Part shown: one piece after another, positions 7,250 to 15,559 of the stretch
How the letters are laid out: each line of letters starts with the position of its first letter
Position numbering within the stretch: the stretch's first letter is position 1
NCBI RefSeq assembly: GCF_000425205.1
Contig: NZ_KE384328.1
Coordinates: forward strand, 241,176-305,175
Length of the DNA: 64,000 nucleotides
Reading direction: 5' to 3'
Source of the DNA: Pontibacillus halophilus JSM 076056 = DSM 19796
Lineage (GTDB): Bacteria; Bacillota; Bacilli; Bacillales; BH030062
Translations under genes and position numbers: made by a program
Notes under the pieces: model-generated
Seen by the model: the letters and a program-made list of their open reading frames with translations, nothing else
What the model was told of the DNA's origin: nothing
Databases searched by the model: none

Positions 7250-9582
7250 TATTTCGCCTCCTTATCGTTCCGGCGAATCTTAACTAAGCCAAAGATGGCA
7301 AGAGCAGCGATTCCTAGTACCGCAATCTCGAACAGCGTATCTAGTCCACGCATATCGACTAAGATTACGTTGACGACGTTTTTACCGCCACCGAGCTCTT
7401 TAGATGTTTCTAAGAAGTAGTCAGAAATAGGATCAAACCACTTACTATTAAATGAGGATATTCCAACTAAGGTAATCATAGCCCCAAAGCCAATGGATAT
7501 AATGGCATTTGTGAGCTTCGTGCCTACGGATTCAGTGCGCTTTCTTAGTTCAGGTAAATGCATGAATACGAGTAAGAACAACGCAACCGTTACCGTTTCA
7601 ATAATTAACTGTGTAAGTGCTAAGTCTGGTGCACGGTACATGACGAACAGAATCGCTAACCCATAACCCACAACACCTAGAATTAAGATTGCGGCAATAC
7701 GATTGTTCGTAAAGATGGTAGCTACCGCTGCAAAGATCATCATGGCAACGATGAACAGTTCAGGCAGCGTAATTTCTGCTGTAGATGTACCTGTGAATGA
7801 TAATCCATTCGTCGTAAATAAGAAGATGAACGTTCCGATTGTCATCGCTGCAAGCGTTAATCTTACATAGCGGCGAATCGAACCATTCATATAGGAATTT
7901 GTAATCACGCTTGAATATTTCTCAGAACGGTCTACCATCCAATCGTACACACGGTTGAAGGTGAGACTTCCTGGGAATACGCGATAAATTCCTGTCCACT
8001 TATGACGAGTAAGGTATAGAAGCGTTCCAAGCCCCACAACCGCGAGCGACATATAGAGAGGCGTTTTGAATCCATGCCAGAACTTCACATGCTTCTCAAT
8101 TTCTGCTCCCTTAACGGCAGACGCTGCATGGTTTAAGAAACTTTCTGCAAATAGGTTAGGGAATAAACCAATAATCACAACAAGCGCGACAAGAATGATT
8201 GGCGGAATGAGCATACCAATCGGTGCTTCGTGTGGTTTCTTTGGTAGTTCTTCTACGTTCGCTTTTCCTCTGAATGTACCAAAGAATAAGTACATGGAAT
8301 ACACAAACGTAAAGATGCTTCCTAGTACAGCCAAGTAGGGTGCTGCCATCTTCAACGCTTCAATCCATCCACTGAACGAATCTAGGTGAATAGCACTGTC
8401 AAAGAACAGTTCCTTACTATAGAAACCGTTCAGGATTGGCAATGGCACACCAGCCATTGAGAACGTCCCGAAGAGTGCGAGCGTAGCTGTAATTGGCATC
8501 CATGTCATTAACCCACCAAGTTTACGGATGTCTCGAGTACCAGTCTCATGGTCTACAATCCCTGCAACCATGAACAGGCTACCTTTAAACGTAGCGTGGT
8601 TTAAAATGTGGAAGATTGCAGCAAATAGGGCAATCTTTGTTCCAAACCCAAGCATCGCCATAATCATACCAAGCTGACTGATGGTGGAATAAGCAAGAAT
8701 TCCTTTCAAATCAGTTTGGCGCACGGCCATAAATGAGCCCCAACATAGTGTGATTAATCCAATTCCAGTGACAACAAAGAAGTACCACTCTGTTTGAGAT
8801 AAAAGAATGGAAAAGCGTGCAATTAAGAAGATACCTGCTTTAACCATTGTTGCTGAGTGGAGATACGCACTAACGGGTGTAGGTGCTTCCATTGCATCTG
8901 GTAACCAGATATGGAATGGAAATTGAGCTGATTTGGTGAAGGCACCAAGAAACAGAAATGCTACAATCCAGCCAAATAGCGGGCTATTGAGAATCATTTC
9001 TTTCTGGTCCAACATCGCCTGAATGCTTGTTGTGTCTGCAACAACAGATAGCAATACAAAGGCACCCAGTAAGCTCAAGCCACCAAATACGGTGATGAGC
9101 ATGGATTTCAATGCTCCGTAACGAGAACCCTTACGATGATTCCAATATCCAATTAATAAGAATGAGGATAAAGAAGTGAGTTCCCAAAACGTATAAAGCA
9201 CAAAGATATTATCTGAGAATACTACTCCAAACATAGCAGCCATGAACATAAGAAGATACACGTAAAAGTGTCCAAGTTGTTCACTCTTATGTAAGTAGTA
9301 AATAGAATAAAACACAACAAGTGCTCCGATCCCACTAATGAGTAAGCCAAAGAGCAGGCTTAAACCGTCTAAATAAAAGTCAAGCTGAATATTTAGAGAA
9401 GGGATCCAAGGATATGTGTTCCGTATTGGACTGAAATCCTGTCCAACAAAACGCACAAGATACACAAAGATTGCCGATGGTATTAGCAATACGAACCATC
9501 CAGTGTGAATAGCGTTTTTCCACTTACTAAGTAAAGGAACAAGGCAAGCGAATAGGAGTGGAAGTAATACAGCAATAAACAT
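7249..9582 (-). CDS. mrpA: Na+/H+ antiporter Mrp subunit A
   Basis: This large NuoL-like subunit (777 residues) exchanges cytoplasmic Na+ for external H+. The N-terminal two thirds form the ND5 antiporter fold (LLIGYWNHRKGSRYGALKS, TKSAQFPFHIWLPDAMEAPTPVSAYLHSATMVKAG). The C-terminal region contains the MbhD-like part (YRAPDLALTQLIIETVTVALFLL) and the MbhE-like end (VVNVILVDMRGLDTLFEI). The MrpB-type glycine-rich motif is not present, so this is not the fused A' form of group 2 operons. GGGAGG lies 11 bases before the ATG. It is the first gene of the operon; no clear promoter was identified. Confidence 0.97.
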   Translation of the reverse strand: MFIAVLLPLLFACLVPLLSKWKNAIHTGWFVLLIPSAIFVYLVRFVGQDFSPIRNTYPWIPSLNIQLDFYLDGLSLLFGLLISGIGALVVFYSIYYLHKSEQLGHFYVYLLMFMAAMFGVVFSDNIFVLYTFWELTSLSSFLLIGYWNHRKGSRYGALKSMLITVFGGLSLLGAFVLLSVVADTTSIQAMLDQKEMILNSPLFGWIVAFLFLGAFTKSAQFPFHIWLPDAMEAPTPVSAYLHSATMVKAGIFLIARFSILLSQTEWYFFVVTGIGLITLCWGSFMAVRQTDLKGILAYSTISQLGMIMAMLGFGTKIALFAAIFHILNHATFKGSLFMVAGIVDHETGTRDIRKLGGLMTWMPITATLALFGTFSMAGVPLPILNGFYSKELFFDSAIHLDSFSGWIEALKMAAPYLAVLGSIFTFVYSMYLFFGTFRGKANVEELPKKPHEAPIGMLIPPIILVALVVIIGLFPNLFAESFLNHAASAVKGAEIEKHVKFWHGFKTPLYMSLAVVGLGTLLYLTRHKWTGIYRVFPGSLTFNRVYDWMVDRSEKYSSVITNSYMNGSIRRYVRLTLAAMTIGTFIFLFTTNGLSFTGTSTAEITLPELFIVAMMIFAAVATIFTNNRIAAILILGVVGYGLAILFVMYRAPDLALTQLIIETVTVALFLLVFMHLPELRKRTESVGTKLTNAIISIGFGAMITLVGISSFNSKWFDPISDYFLETSKELGGGKNVVNVILVDMRGLDTLFEIAVLGIAALAIFGLVKIRRNDKEAK

Positions 9583-9890
9583 TAAGTCTTATTCCTCCCT
9601 CGGAAGTTTAAAAAGTACAAATTTTAACAATACCATAACCTTAGTGAAATATCTCTTCCATTGTAATCAAAAAACAATTCTATATTCAACTAAATTCCCT
9701 TAAATGAGGGCATTCATGCAAGATAACGCGATTCCTGCCATGAGTTATTAAATAAGAAGAATTTATGTACGGCGTTTTAGGGTATAAACATTTTAATTAG
9801 GCTGACCAACCTATCTAAACTTTATACAAGTGTATACAGGAGTCAAAAAAACGGCCATGCTTCATGAGCATGACCGTTCTAGAGAGGTGA
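9583..9890. other. Gene-free interval upstream of mrpA
   Basis: The 308 bases between sda and mrpA encode no convincing protein on either strand. They hold the sda terminator (about 9845-9878), the small palindrome TATACA-AG-TGTATA (9823-9836) that could be a protein-binding site, and presumably the mrp promoter, for which I see no clear -35/-10 pair. No other structure stands out. Confidence 0.5.
9845..9878 (-). terminator. Terminator of sda
   Basis: On the minus strand the hairpin ACGGTCATGCT/AGCATGGCCGT is followed by seven T residues just past the sda stop codon. Confidence 0.8.
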
Positions 9891-10031
9891 CTAACTTGAT
9901 TGGACAATCTTCTGTAGTAGACATCTGCGTTCTAGTTCTTCTTCGATCAATAGAATAAACTCTGAACTTAGCTTCAGTTCTTTGGCCTTGAGGTACGATT
10001 CAATAAGTAATTCGTTAGAAAGATACTCCAT
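9891..10031 (-). CDS. sda: Sporulation histidine kinase inhibitor Sda (46 aa)
   Basis: Direct translation gives 46 residues. The core LSNELLIESYLKAKELKL plus the following EFILLIEEELERR is very close to the helical hairpin of B. subtilis Sda, which binds KinA and blocks phosphorelay firing when replication is perturbed. Length matches the short B. subtilis form. It lies divergent to yqeG, the same arrangement as in B. subtilis. The only strong Shine-Dalgarno (GGAGGTG, about 10062-10068) is some 30 bases before the ATG, and no in-frame start lies between them, so initiation is unusual or the true start is unresolved. DnaA boxes lie upstream. Confidence 0.9.
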   Translation of the reverse strand: MEYLSNELLIESYLKAKELKLSSEFILLIEEELERRCLLQKIVQSS

Positions 10032-10441
10032 ACATGTACAGCCAAGCGCAGGCCGTTCACCTCCGGGAAAGAATGTCTAGTCACTTATGTATGTAAACGT
10101 ATTGGATGTGTCGATTAGCGTATGTATACTTTACCATTAATAGAAAGGCACAACAACTACGTTGATATCCACAGATTATGTTCATAACTTGTGCATAAAT
10201 TCAGAAATTTCTATATAAAACGAGAGATTTAGCTGTGTGTAATGTGAATAAAGATATCCACAAGAAAAAGATGTAAAAAATATGTCGAAAGGTTTTCGTA
10301 TTTTCGATTATTTTACGCATAAAGATGTAGGTTTGTTTAAAAAATGTTAAGTTTCTTTTGAAAGGTAATGCTATATTGTATATCATGGGAAAGTAGTCCA
10401 ACGTGCGGTATTTGGATGATTATGAATGAGGTGAATGAATC
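10032..10441. promoter_or_regulatory. sda-yqeG intergenic region with DnaA-box cluster
   Basis: These 410 bases between divergent sda and yqeG hold one perfect DnaA box (TGTGCATAA at 10190-10198, complement TTATGCACA). Near-matches lie at 10165-10173 (ATATCCACA), 10179-10187 (TGTTCATAA) and 10254-10262 (ATATCCACA), each one mismatch from TTATNCACA. DnaA control of sda is established in B. subtilis. The rest is AT-rich with no supported gene; a 66-codon minus-strand frame inside it lacks any family resemblance. Confidence 0.7.
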
Positions 10442-10960
10442 GTGCTGAAGAATTTTTTGCCAAATGAGCATGTTCAATCTGTGTTCGAAATCCGCCCTTC
10501 CGAATTAAAGGACAAAGGAATTAAGGGTGTCATTACGGACTTAGACAATACGCTTGTGGCTTGGGACCAAAAAGATGCAACCCCTGAAATTGTACAATGG
10601 TTTAAGCTGATGCAAGACCATGGCATTCAAATAACCATTGTTTCCAATAATAATGAAGAGAGAGTTAAACTCTTTTCCACACCGTTAGACATTCCGTTTA
10701 TCTACAGTGCGCGCAAGCCATTGGGTAAAGCCTTTCGCCAGGCCAAGCGTCAGATGAACATGAAAGATGAAGAGCTTGTTGTTGTTGGCGATCAGTTATT
10801 AACGGACGTCCTAGGTGGTAATCGCTCTAACTTACACACCATCCTAGTCGTTCCAATTGTTAAAACCGACGGGTTCTTTACGAAATTCAACCGTTTAGTT
10901 GAAAGAAGAATTTTAAACTGGATGAAACGTAAAGGCAAAATCTCTTGGGAGGATCAATAA
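10442..10960 (+). CDS. yqeG: YqeG family HAD-type phosphatase
   Basis: This is a 172-residue HAD hydrolase of subfamily IIIA. Motif I is DLDNTLVAWD (nucleophile D33, general acid D35), motif II is the Ser of SNNNEE (about 68), the Lys of ARKP (about 92) is motif III, and GDQLLTD (about 116-122) is motif IV. The physiological substrate is unknown, although the mitochondrial relative is a phosphatidylglycerophosphatase. It starts with GTG. Its stop overlaps the yqeH start (TAATG) and it heads an eight-gene operon. Confidence 0.93.
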   Translation: MLKNFLPNEHVQSVFEIRPSELKDKGIKGVITDLDNTLVAWDQKDATPEIVQWFKLMQDHGIQITIVSNNNEERVKLFSTPLDIPFIYSARKPLGKAFRQAKRQMNMKDEELVVVGDQLLTDVLGGNRSNLHTILVVPIVKTDGFFTKFNRLVERRILNWMKRKGKISWEDQ

Positions 10961-12063
10961 TGGAAGAAACGATTTATTGTCAAGGCTGCGGAGCCGAAAT
11001 ACAAACAGATGACCCCAGCCGTTCTGGGTATGTACCCGCTTCTGCCCTACAACGGGAAGAAATTATATGTAAGCGATGCTTTCGTCTGAAGCATTACAAT
11101 GAGGTTCAAGACGTAGAACTGACGGACCACGACTTCTTGGAAATGTTAAATACGATTGGCGACTCGAATGGTCTTATCGTCAAGATCATTGATATCTTTG
11201 ATTTCAACGGAAGCTTTATTCAAGGTCTTCCTCGTTTCACTGGGAACAACCCGATTATCCTTGTAGGAAATAAAGCAGACTTATTGCCGAAGTCTGTGAA
11301 TCCGAATAAGGTAAAGCAATGGATGCAGAAGTCAGCTAAAGACCAAGGTCTGAAAGTAAAAGATGTATTCTTAATCTCAGCCAAAACAGGACAAGGGATG
11401 GATGAGGTGGCGGATCATTTAGATGAGTATCGAAACGGCAAAGACGTGTACGTTGTTGGGTGTACGAATGTTGGGAAGTCTACATTCATTAATCATCTTA
11501 TTAAACGAACATCAGGTATTGATGATGCAATCACGACTTCTTACTTCCCAGGCACAACGTTAGGATTTATTGATATCCCGTTAGATGAACAAACTTCTCT
11601 TTATGACACGCCGGGAGTTATTAATCACCATCAGATGGCTCATTACGTCTCTGATCAGGATTTGAAATTTATTACCCCGAAAAAGGAAATAAAGCCAAAG
11701 GTGTATCAGTTAAATTCAGGCCAGACCTTGTTCTTTGGTGGATTGGCACGTCTAGATTTCGAAAAAGGAGAACGGAGCTCATTTATCTGTCATCTTTCGA
11801 ATGACATTCACATTCACCGTACGAAGCTAGAAAATGCAGATGAGCTTTATCAGCAGCACGTGGGAGAGTTATTGTCTCCACCAGATGAAGAAACGAGAAA
11901 GAATTTGCCTCCTTTGACTCCTCAATCCTTCGCGATTAAGGAAGCGAAGACGGATATTGTCTTCTCGGGGCTCGGTTGGGTCACAGTACCAGAGGGGAAT
12001 GTTACGGTTACCGCTCACGTCCCAGAAGGTGTTCGTGTGTCGATACGACCTTCATTAATTTAA
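10960..12063 (+). CDS. yqeH: Ribosome biogenesis GTPase YqeH
   Basis: This is a circularly permuted GTPase of 367 residues needed for 30S subunit assembly. An N-terminal zinc finger has C7/C10 and C37/C40. The G motifs then come in permuted order: G4 NKAD (about 104-107), G5 SAK (about 140), G1 GCTNVGKS (about 167-174) and G3 DTPG (about 218). A C-terminal RNA/protein-binding region follows. The start at 10960 was chosen because GGGAGG sits just upstream and the ATG overlaps the yqeG stop. Confidence 0.96.
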   Translation: MEETIYCQGCGAEIQTDDPSRSGYVPASALQREEIICKRCFRLKHYNEVQDVELTDHDFLEMLNTIGDSNGLIVKIIDIFDFNGSFIQGLPRFTGNNPIILVGNKADLLPKSVNPNKVKQWMQKSAKDQGLKVKDVFLISAKTGQGMDEVADHLDEYRNGKDVYVVGCTNVGKSTFINHLIKRTSGIDDAITTSYFPGTTLGFIDIPLDEQTSLYDTPGVINHHQMAHYVSDQDLKFITPKKEIKPKVYQLNSGQTLFFGGLARLDFEKGERSSFICHLSNDIHIHRTKLENADELYQQHVGELLSPPDEETRKNLPPLTPQSFAIKEAKTDIVFSGLGWVTVPEGNVTVTAHVPEGVRVSIRPSLI

Positions 12064-12079
12064 GAAGGGAGTAGGAGTG

Positions 12080-12937
12080 ATGAATAAGTATCTGTTTGGG
12101 GTTATAGGCTACCCCGCTAAGCATTCAAAGTCTCCGTGGATTCACACAAACTTTCTTGAAGAAGCACAGTTAGAAGGGTTGTACAGAGCAATTGAAGTGA
12201 AACCGGACGATTTGAGTGAAGCAATCAAAGGGTTTAAGGCTTTAGAAATGGATGGATTTAATGTGACGGTTCCATTTAAGGAAGCCATTCTTCCTTATCT
12301 AGATGAAATTGATTCATATGCTGCTAAAATAGGAGCGGTCAATACCGTTGCTTTGGAAAATGGAAAGTGGAAAGGATACAACACGGATGGGAAAGGCTTT
12401 GTGCGTTCGCTTCGTGAGGCGTACCCGAGCTTTGACTTCCCCGCAGGGAAAGCACTGGTTATTGGAGCTGGTGGTGCAGCAAAAGGGATTTACCATGCTT
12501 TGTTAGAAGAAGAGATGGTACAAGTCGATGTTACGAATCGAACGACAGAAAAGGCGATGAAGATTATTGGGAACCATGCGCATGAAGGTCAAACCCATGT
12601 GCTCTCACTACAAGAGGCAGAGGAGAAGATTTCAGACTACGATGTAATTGTCCAGACCACCTCGGTGGGAATGGTACCTAATACGAAAGACCAAGTACTT
12701 TCTCTTGCTGGAGTATCCTCACATGCGATTGTGTGTGATATTGTATACAAGCCCTTCCATACCTCCTTTTTATTAGAGGCGGAACAAAGAGGGGCGAATG
12801 TGCTCCATGGGCACGGGATGCTGCTCTATCAAGCTGCACTTGCCTTTGAAATTTGGACAGGGAAACGTGTAGAAGCAACCCAACTTCTTAAGGAATTCGA
12901 ACAACAAGTAAAGGATGATGAACATGCTAACAGGTAA
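12080..12937 (+). CDS. aroE: Shikimate dehydrogenase (NADP+)
   Basis: AroE reduces 3-dehydroshikimate to shikimate in aromatic amino acid synthesis. Visible are the shikimate-binding SKSPWIHT (near 17-24), the NVTVPFKE block with the catalytic Lys, NTDGKGF, and the nucleotide-binding GAGGAAKG. Length (285) is typical. A GTG three bases upstream (12077) is an alternative start; ATG at 12080 has better spacing from AAGGGAG. It overlaps the next gene. Confidence 0.96.
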   Translation: MNKYLFGVIGYPAKHSKSPWIHTNFLEEAQLEGLYRAIEVKPDDLSEAIKGFKALEMDGFNVTVPFKEAILPYLDEIDSYAAKIGAVNTVALENGKWKGYNTDGKGFVRSLREAYPSFDFPAGKALVIGAGGAAKGIYHALLEEEMVQVDVTNRTTEKAMKIIGNHAHEGQTHVLSLQEAEEKISDYDVIVQTTSVGMVPNTKDQVLSLAGVSSHAIVCDIVYKPFHTSFLLEAEQRGANVLHGHGMLLYQAALAFEIWTGKRVEATQLLKEFEQQVKDDEHANR

Positions 12938-13214
12938 GCAAAAACGCTTCTTGCGTTCTAAAGCTCACCATTTAAACCCAATTTTCCAAGTAGGAAAAAC
13001 AGGGGTAAACGAAAACATGGTAGAACAAATCGAGGATACGCTTGAAAAACGCGAATTAATTAAAATTAGTATTCTACAGAACAATTTCGATGATAAACAC
13101 GAAGTTGCCAATGAGATCGCATCGAACACAGGTGCACATGTTGTTCAAATTATTGGAAACACAATCGTCTTGTATAAAGAATCAACGAACAACAAAGAGA
13201 TTCAATTGCCTTAA
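12924..13214 (+). CDS. yhbY: YhbY/YqeI family CRM-domain RNA-binding protein
   Basis: This 96-residue single CRM (chloroplast splicing and ribosome maturation) domain protein is associated with pre-50S particles. The sequence runs MLTGKQKRFLRSKAHHL, then FQVGKTG (the conserved GxxG-like loop), and ends with IGNTIVLYKES. The ATG at 12924 matches the start of close homologues; two earlier in-frame ATGs at 12915 and 12918 lie too near the RBS. It overlaps the aroE end by 14 bases. Confidence 0.94.
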   Translation: MLTGKQKRFLRSKAHHLNPIFQVGKTGVNENMVEQIEDTLEKRELIKISILQNNFDDKHEVANEIASNTGAHVVQIIGNTIVLYKESTNNKEIQLP

Positions 13215-13231
13215 TAAAAGGGAGATAAATA

Positions 13232-13801
13232 ATGAAGAAAATTGGTCTTTTAGGCGGTACCTTCGACCCTCCACATCTAGGGCATTTGTTAATCGCAGAA
13301 GAAGTCTACCGGTCTTTACAGCTAGACGAGGTTTGGTTTATACCATCTCATGACCCACCTCATAAAGACGCTACGGATACTCCCGCTCGAGACCGGGCAA
13401 ACATGACGGCTCTTGCTACAGAAGATAATGAGCATTTCTCTGTGAATACCATTGAGATTGAGCGAACTGGCGTATCCTATACGGTTGACACCATCCGTAC
13501 TTTAAGAGAACAATATGAAGATGCTTCGTTTTATTTCATTATTGGAGGAGACATCGTAGAAAACTTGAACAAGTGGTATCAAATCGATGAGCTCCTCACC
13601 CTTGTTACCTTCGTAGGTGTTAAACGTCCTGGGTATACGCTGAATAGTTCGATCCCTGTGACAGAAGTAGAAGTTCCTGTATTTGAGGTTTCTTCCACTT
13701 TAATCAGGGAACGGATAGAAGCAGGAGAATCAACTAGGTATCTACTGCCTGATTCAGTTAAAGACTATGTGAAGGAGAGGGGTCTTTATGGAAAGAAATG
13801 A
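13232..13801 (+). CDS. nadD: Nicotinate-nucleotide adenylyltransferase
   Basis: NadD adenylates nicotinate mononucleotide to deamido-NAD in NAD synthesis. The nucleotidyltransferase signature GGTFDPPHLGHL (8-19) and the C-terminal SSTLIRERI (ISSTxIR motif) are both present. Length (189) is typical. It overlaps yqeK by 14 bases, so the two are probably translated together. Confidence 0.97.
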   Translation: MKKIGLLGGTFDPPHLGHLLIAEEVYRSLQLDEVWFIPSHDPPHKDATDTPARDRANMTALATEDNEHFSVNTIEIERTGVSYTVDTIRTLREQYEDASFYFIIGGDIVENLNKWYQIDELLTLVTFVGVKRPGYTLNSSIPVTEVEVPVFEVSSTLIRERIEAGESTRYLLPDSVKDYVKERGLYGKK

Positions 13802-14357
13802 AGCGCTAGCGCTTGTGAAGCCGCATTTGAAACAGGAAAGGTATGAGCATACAATTCGTGTCATGGAAACAGCTATTCAACTTGCTGAAATGTATGGAGT
13901 GGACGTGCATAAGACAGAACTCGCTGCCATCTTCCACGACTATGCCAAATACCGTCCTGTTGAAGAAATGAAGCGGTGGATTCAATCCAGCTATTTGCCT
14001 AAAGATTTACTTCACTATCACCATGAACTTTGGCATGGTCCTGTTGGTGCACTGCTTCTTGAAAGAGAGCTAGGCATAGAGGACCAGGAATTATTAGAGG
14101 CGGTTCATTACCATACGACAGGTAGAACCCATATGACCGATTTAGATAAAGTAATCTTTTTAGCGGATTATATCGAGCCTGGAAGGAAATTTCCTGGCTT
14201 AGAGCAAGTACGCGAAGCTGCGTGGGAAGATTTAAACAAAGGGTGTTGGATGGCTTCAAAGAACACCATTTCATTCTTGATGAGCAAGAACCAGCCTATT
14301 TACCCTGAAACTTTCTATGCTTATAACGCGTTAACGAAACAGTACAAACGTTCTTAA
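13788..14357 (+). CDS. yqeK: YqeK HD-domain bis(5'-nucleosyl)-tetraphosphatase
   Basis: This is a 189-residue HD-superfamily metal-dependent hydrolase. The metal-binding HD is in IFHDYAKY, and HYHTTGRTHMTDLDKVIFLADYIEPGR carries further family signatures. Members hydrolyse Ap4A symmetrically, an activity tied to heat and oxidative stress. It is encoded between nadD and rsfS, its normal place in Firmicutes. Confidence 0.94.
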   Translation: MERNEALALVKPHLKQERYEHTIRVMETAIQLAEMYGVDVHKTELAAIFHDYAKYRPVEEMKRWIQSSYLPKDLLHYHHELWHGPVGALLLERELGIEDQELLEAVHYHTTGRTHMTDLDKVIFLADYIEPGRKFPGLEQVREAAWEDLNKGCWMASKNTISFLMSKNQPIYPETFYAYNALTKQYKRS

Positions 14358-14372
14358 TTGGAGGAATGAGAT

Positions 14373-14738
14373 TTGGAAAGTAAAGAAATGGTTCAACGCG
14401 TTGCAGAAATCTGTGACGACAAGCGTGCAGAAAATATTATTGTAATGGATATGCAAGGTGTATCCTTAGTTGCGGATTACTTCTTAATTTGTGACGGAAG
14501 TAATGAACGACAAGTTCAAGCGATTGCTCGTGGTATTCGTGAAGGACTTGGTGAAGAAGATATTGAAGTAAAACGCATTGAGGGATTTGACCAGGCTCGT
14601 TGGATCCTTGTCGATTTAAATGGTGTTGTATGCCATATCTTCCACAAGGAGGAGCGCTCTTACTATAACCTTGAGCGTCTATGGGGCGATGCTCCAACCT
14701 ATACGTATCAAGAAGTTACATCTGGTCGTGAACAGTAA
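14373..14738 (+). CDS. rsfS: Ribosomal silencing factor RsfS
   Basis: RsfS binds uL14 and keeps 30S and 50S subunits apart under nutrient limitation. The 121-residue protein has the DUF143 signature (VADYFLICDGSNERQVQAIA, WILVDLNGVVCHIF, YYNLERLWGDA). The start is TTG, 8 bases after GGAGG. Its stop TAA overlaps the yqeM ATG. Confidence 0.95.
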   Translation: MESKEMVQRVAEICDDKRAENIIVMDMQGVSLVADYFLICDGSNERQVQAIARGIREGLGEEDIEVKRIEGFDQARWILVDLNGVVCHIFHKEERSYYNLERLWGDAPTYTYQEVTSGREQ

Positions 14739-15487
14739 TGGCAGACGCCTACGGCAGGTTTGCTGAGGTCTATGATGATTTGATGAGTGATGCCCCTTAT
14801 GAAGAGTGGGTATCCATCACTGAAGGCGTTCTTTCGAGGAAAGAGGGCTCCACAAAGGATGTCATAGACCTTGGCTGTGGGACAGGAGAAATTACCCTTC
14901 AGCTCGCCAAGAAAGGCTTCACCATGACGGGTGTTGATTTGTCTGAAGCTATGCTCACTATTGCACAACAAAAGGCAACTAAAGCTCGTCAGTCCATCCA
15001 ATGGGTGGCACAGGATATTACGGCAATCAACTTAGAAGAGTCTCATGACTTAGCGATAAGCTATTGCGATGTTGTCAATTACCTAGGTACCAGTGAACAA
15101 ATTCAGTCATTCTTTGCACGTGTGTATGAGTTGTTGCGTCCTGGTGGTACATTCATCTTTGACTCACATTCCATTTCTTATGTAGATGAATTTCTAGTTG
15201 GTGAAACGTTTGGATTCGTATCAGACGAAACCTCCTATATTTGGTTTTGTGAAGAAGGGGAAAAGCCTCATCAGGTCGTCCATGATTTAACGTTCTTCTT
15301 GAAGGAGAATCATCACTACACACGGGTGGACGAACAACATGTACAACAAACGCATCCGATTGAATCTTATAGAGATTGGCTAGTGAGAGCTGGTTTCTCT
15401 GTAGAAGAGATTTTTGGTGATTTCGATTACACGAGAGAAGCGGATGAAACAGAACAGGACCGTCTGTTTTTTGTTTGTCATAAATAA
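14738..15487 (+). CDS. yqeM: YqeM class I SAM-dependent methyltransferase
   Basis: This 249-residue Rossmann-fold methyltransferase has the SAM-binding motif DLGCGTGEIT followed by GVDLSEAML and a motif IV-like SYCDVVNY. It is the last gene of the yqeG operon and ends just before a strong terminator. The substrate is unknown; the position beside rsfS and yqeH suggests a translation-related target, but that is only inference. Confidence 0.9.
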   Translation: MADAYGRFAEVYDDLMSDAPYEEWVSITEGVLSRKEGSTKDVIDLGCGTGEITLQLAKKGFTMTGVDLSEAMLTIAQQKATKARQSIQWVAQDITAINLEESHDLAISYCDVVNYLGTSEQIQSFFARVYELLRPGGTFIFDSHSISYVDEFLVGETFGFVSDETSYIWFCEEGEKPHQVVHDLTFFLKENHHYTRVDEQHVQQTHPIESYRDWLVRAGFSVEEIFGDFDYTREADETEQDRLFFVCHK

Positions 15488-15494
15488 AGTTTTA

Positions 15495-15527
15495 AACCTT
15501 GCTAAGTGACTTAGCAAGGTTTTTTTT
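15495..15527 (+). terminator. Terminator of the yqeG-yqeM operon
   Basis: The stem AACCTTGCTAA/TTAGCAAGGTT with loop GTGAC is followed by a run of T. It lies 8 bases past the yqeM stop. Confidence 0.9.
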
Positions 15528-15559
15528 AAAGGATAATTGTAATCTATGACGAATGACTA

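Noticed and set aside
8066..8338. A 90-codon plus-strand frame inside mrpA
   Set aside because: It is antisense to a strongly conserved gene and its composition is that of a shadow frame.
10201..10401. A 66-codon minus-strand frame in the sda-yqeG gap
   Set aside because: It is AT-rich, overlaps DnaA boxes and the likely yqeG promoter, has no good RBS and resembles nothing known.
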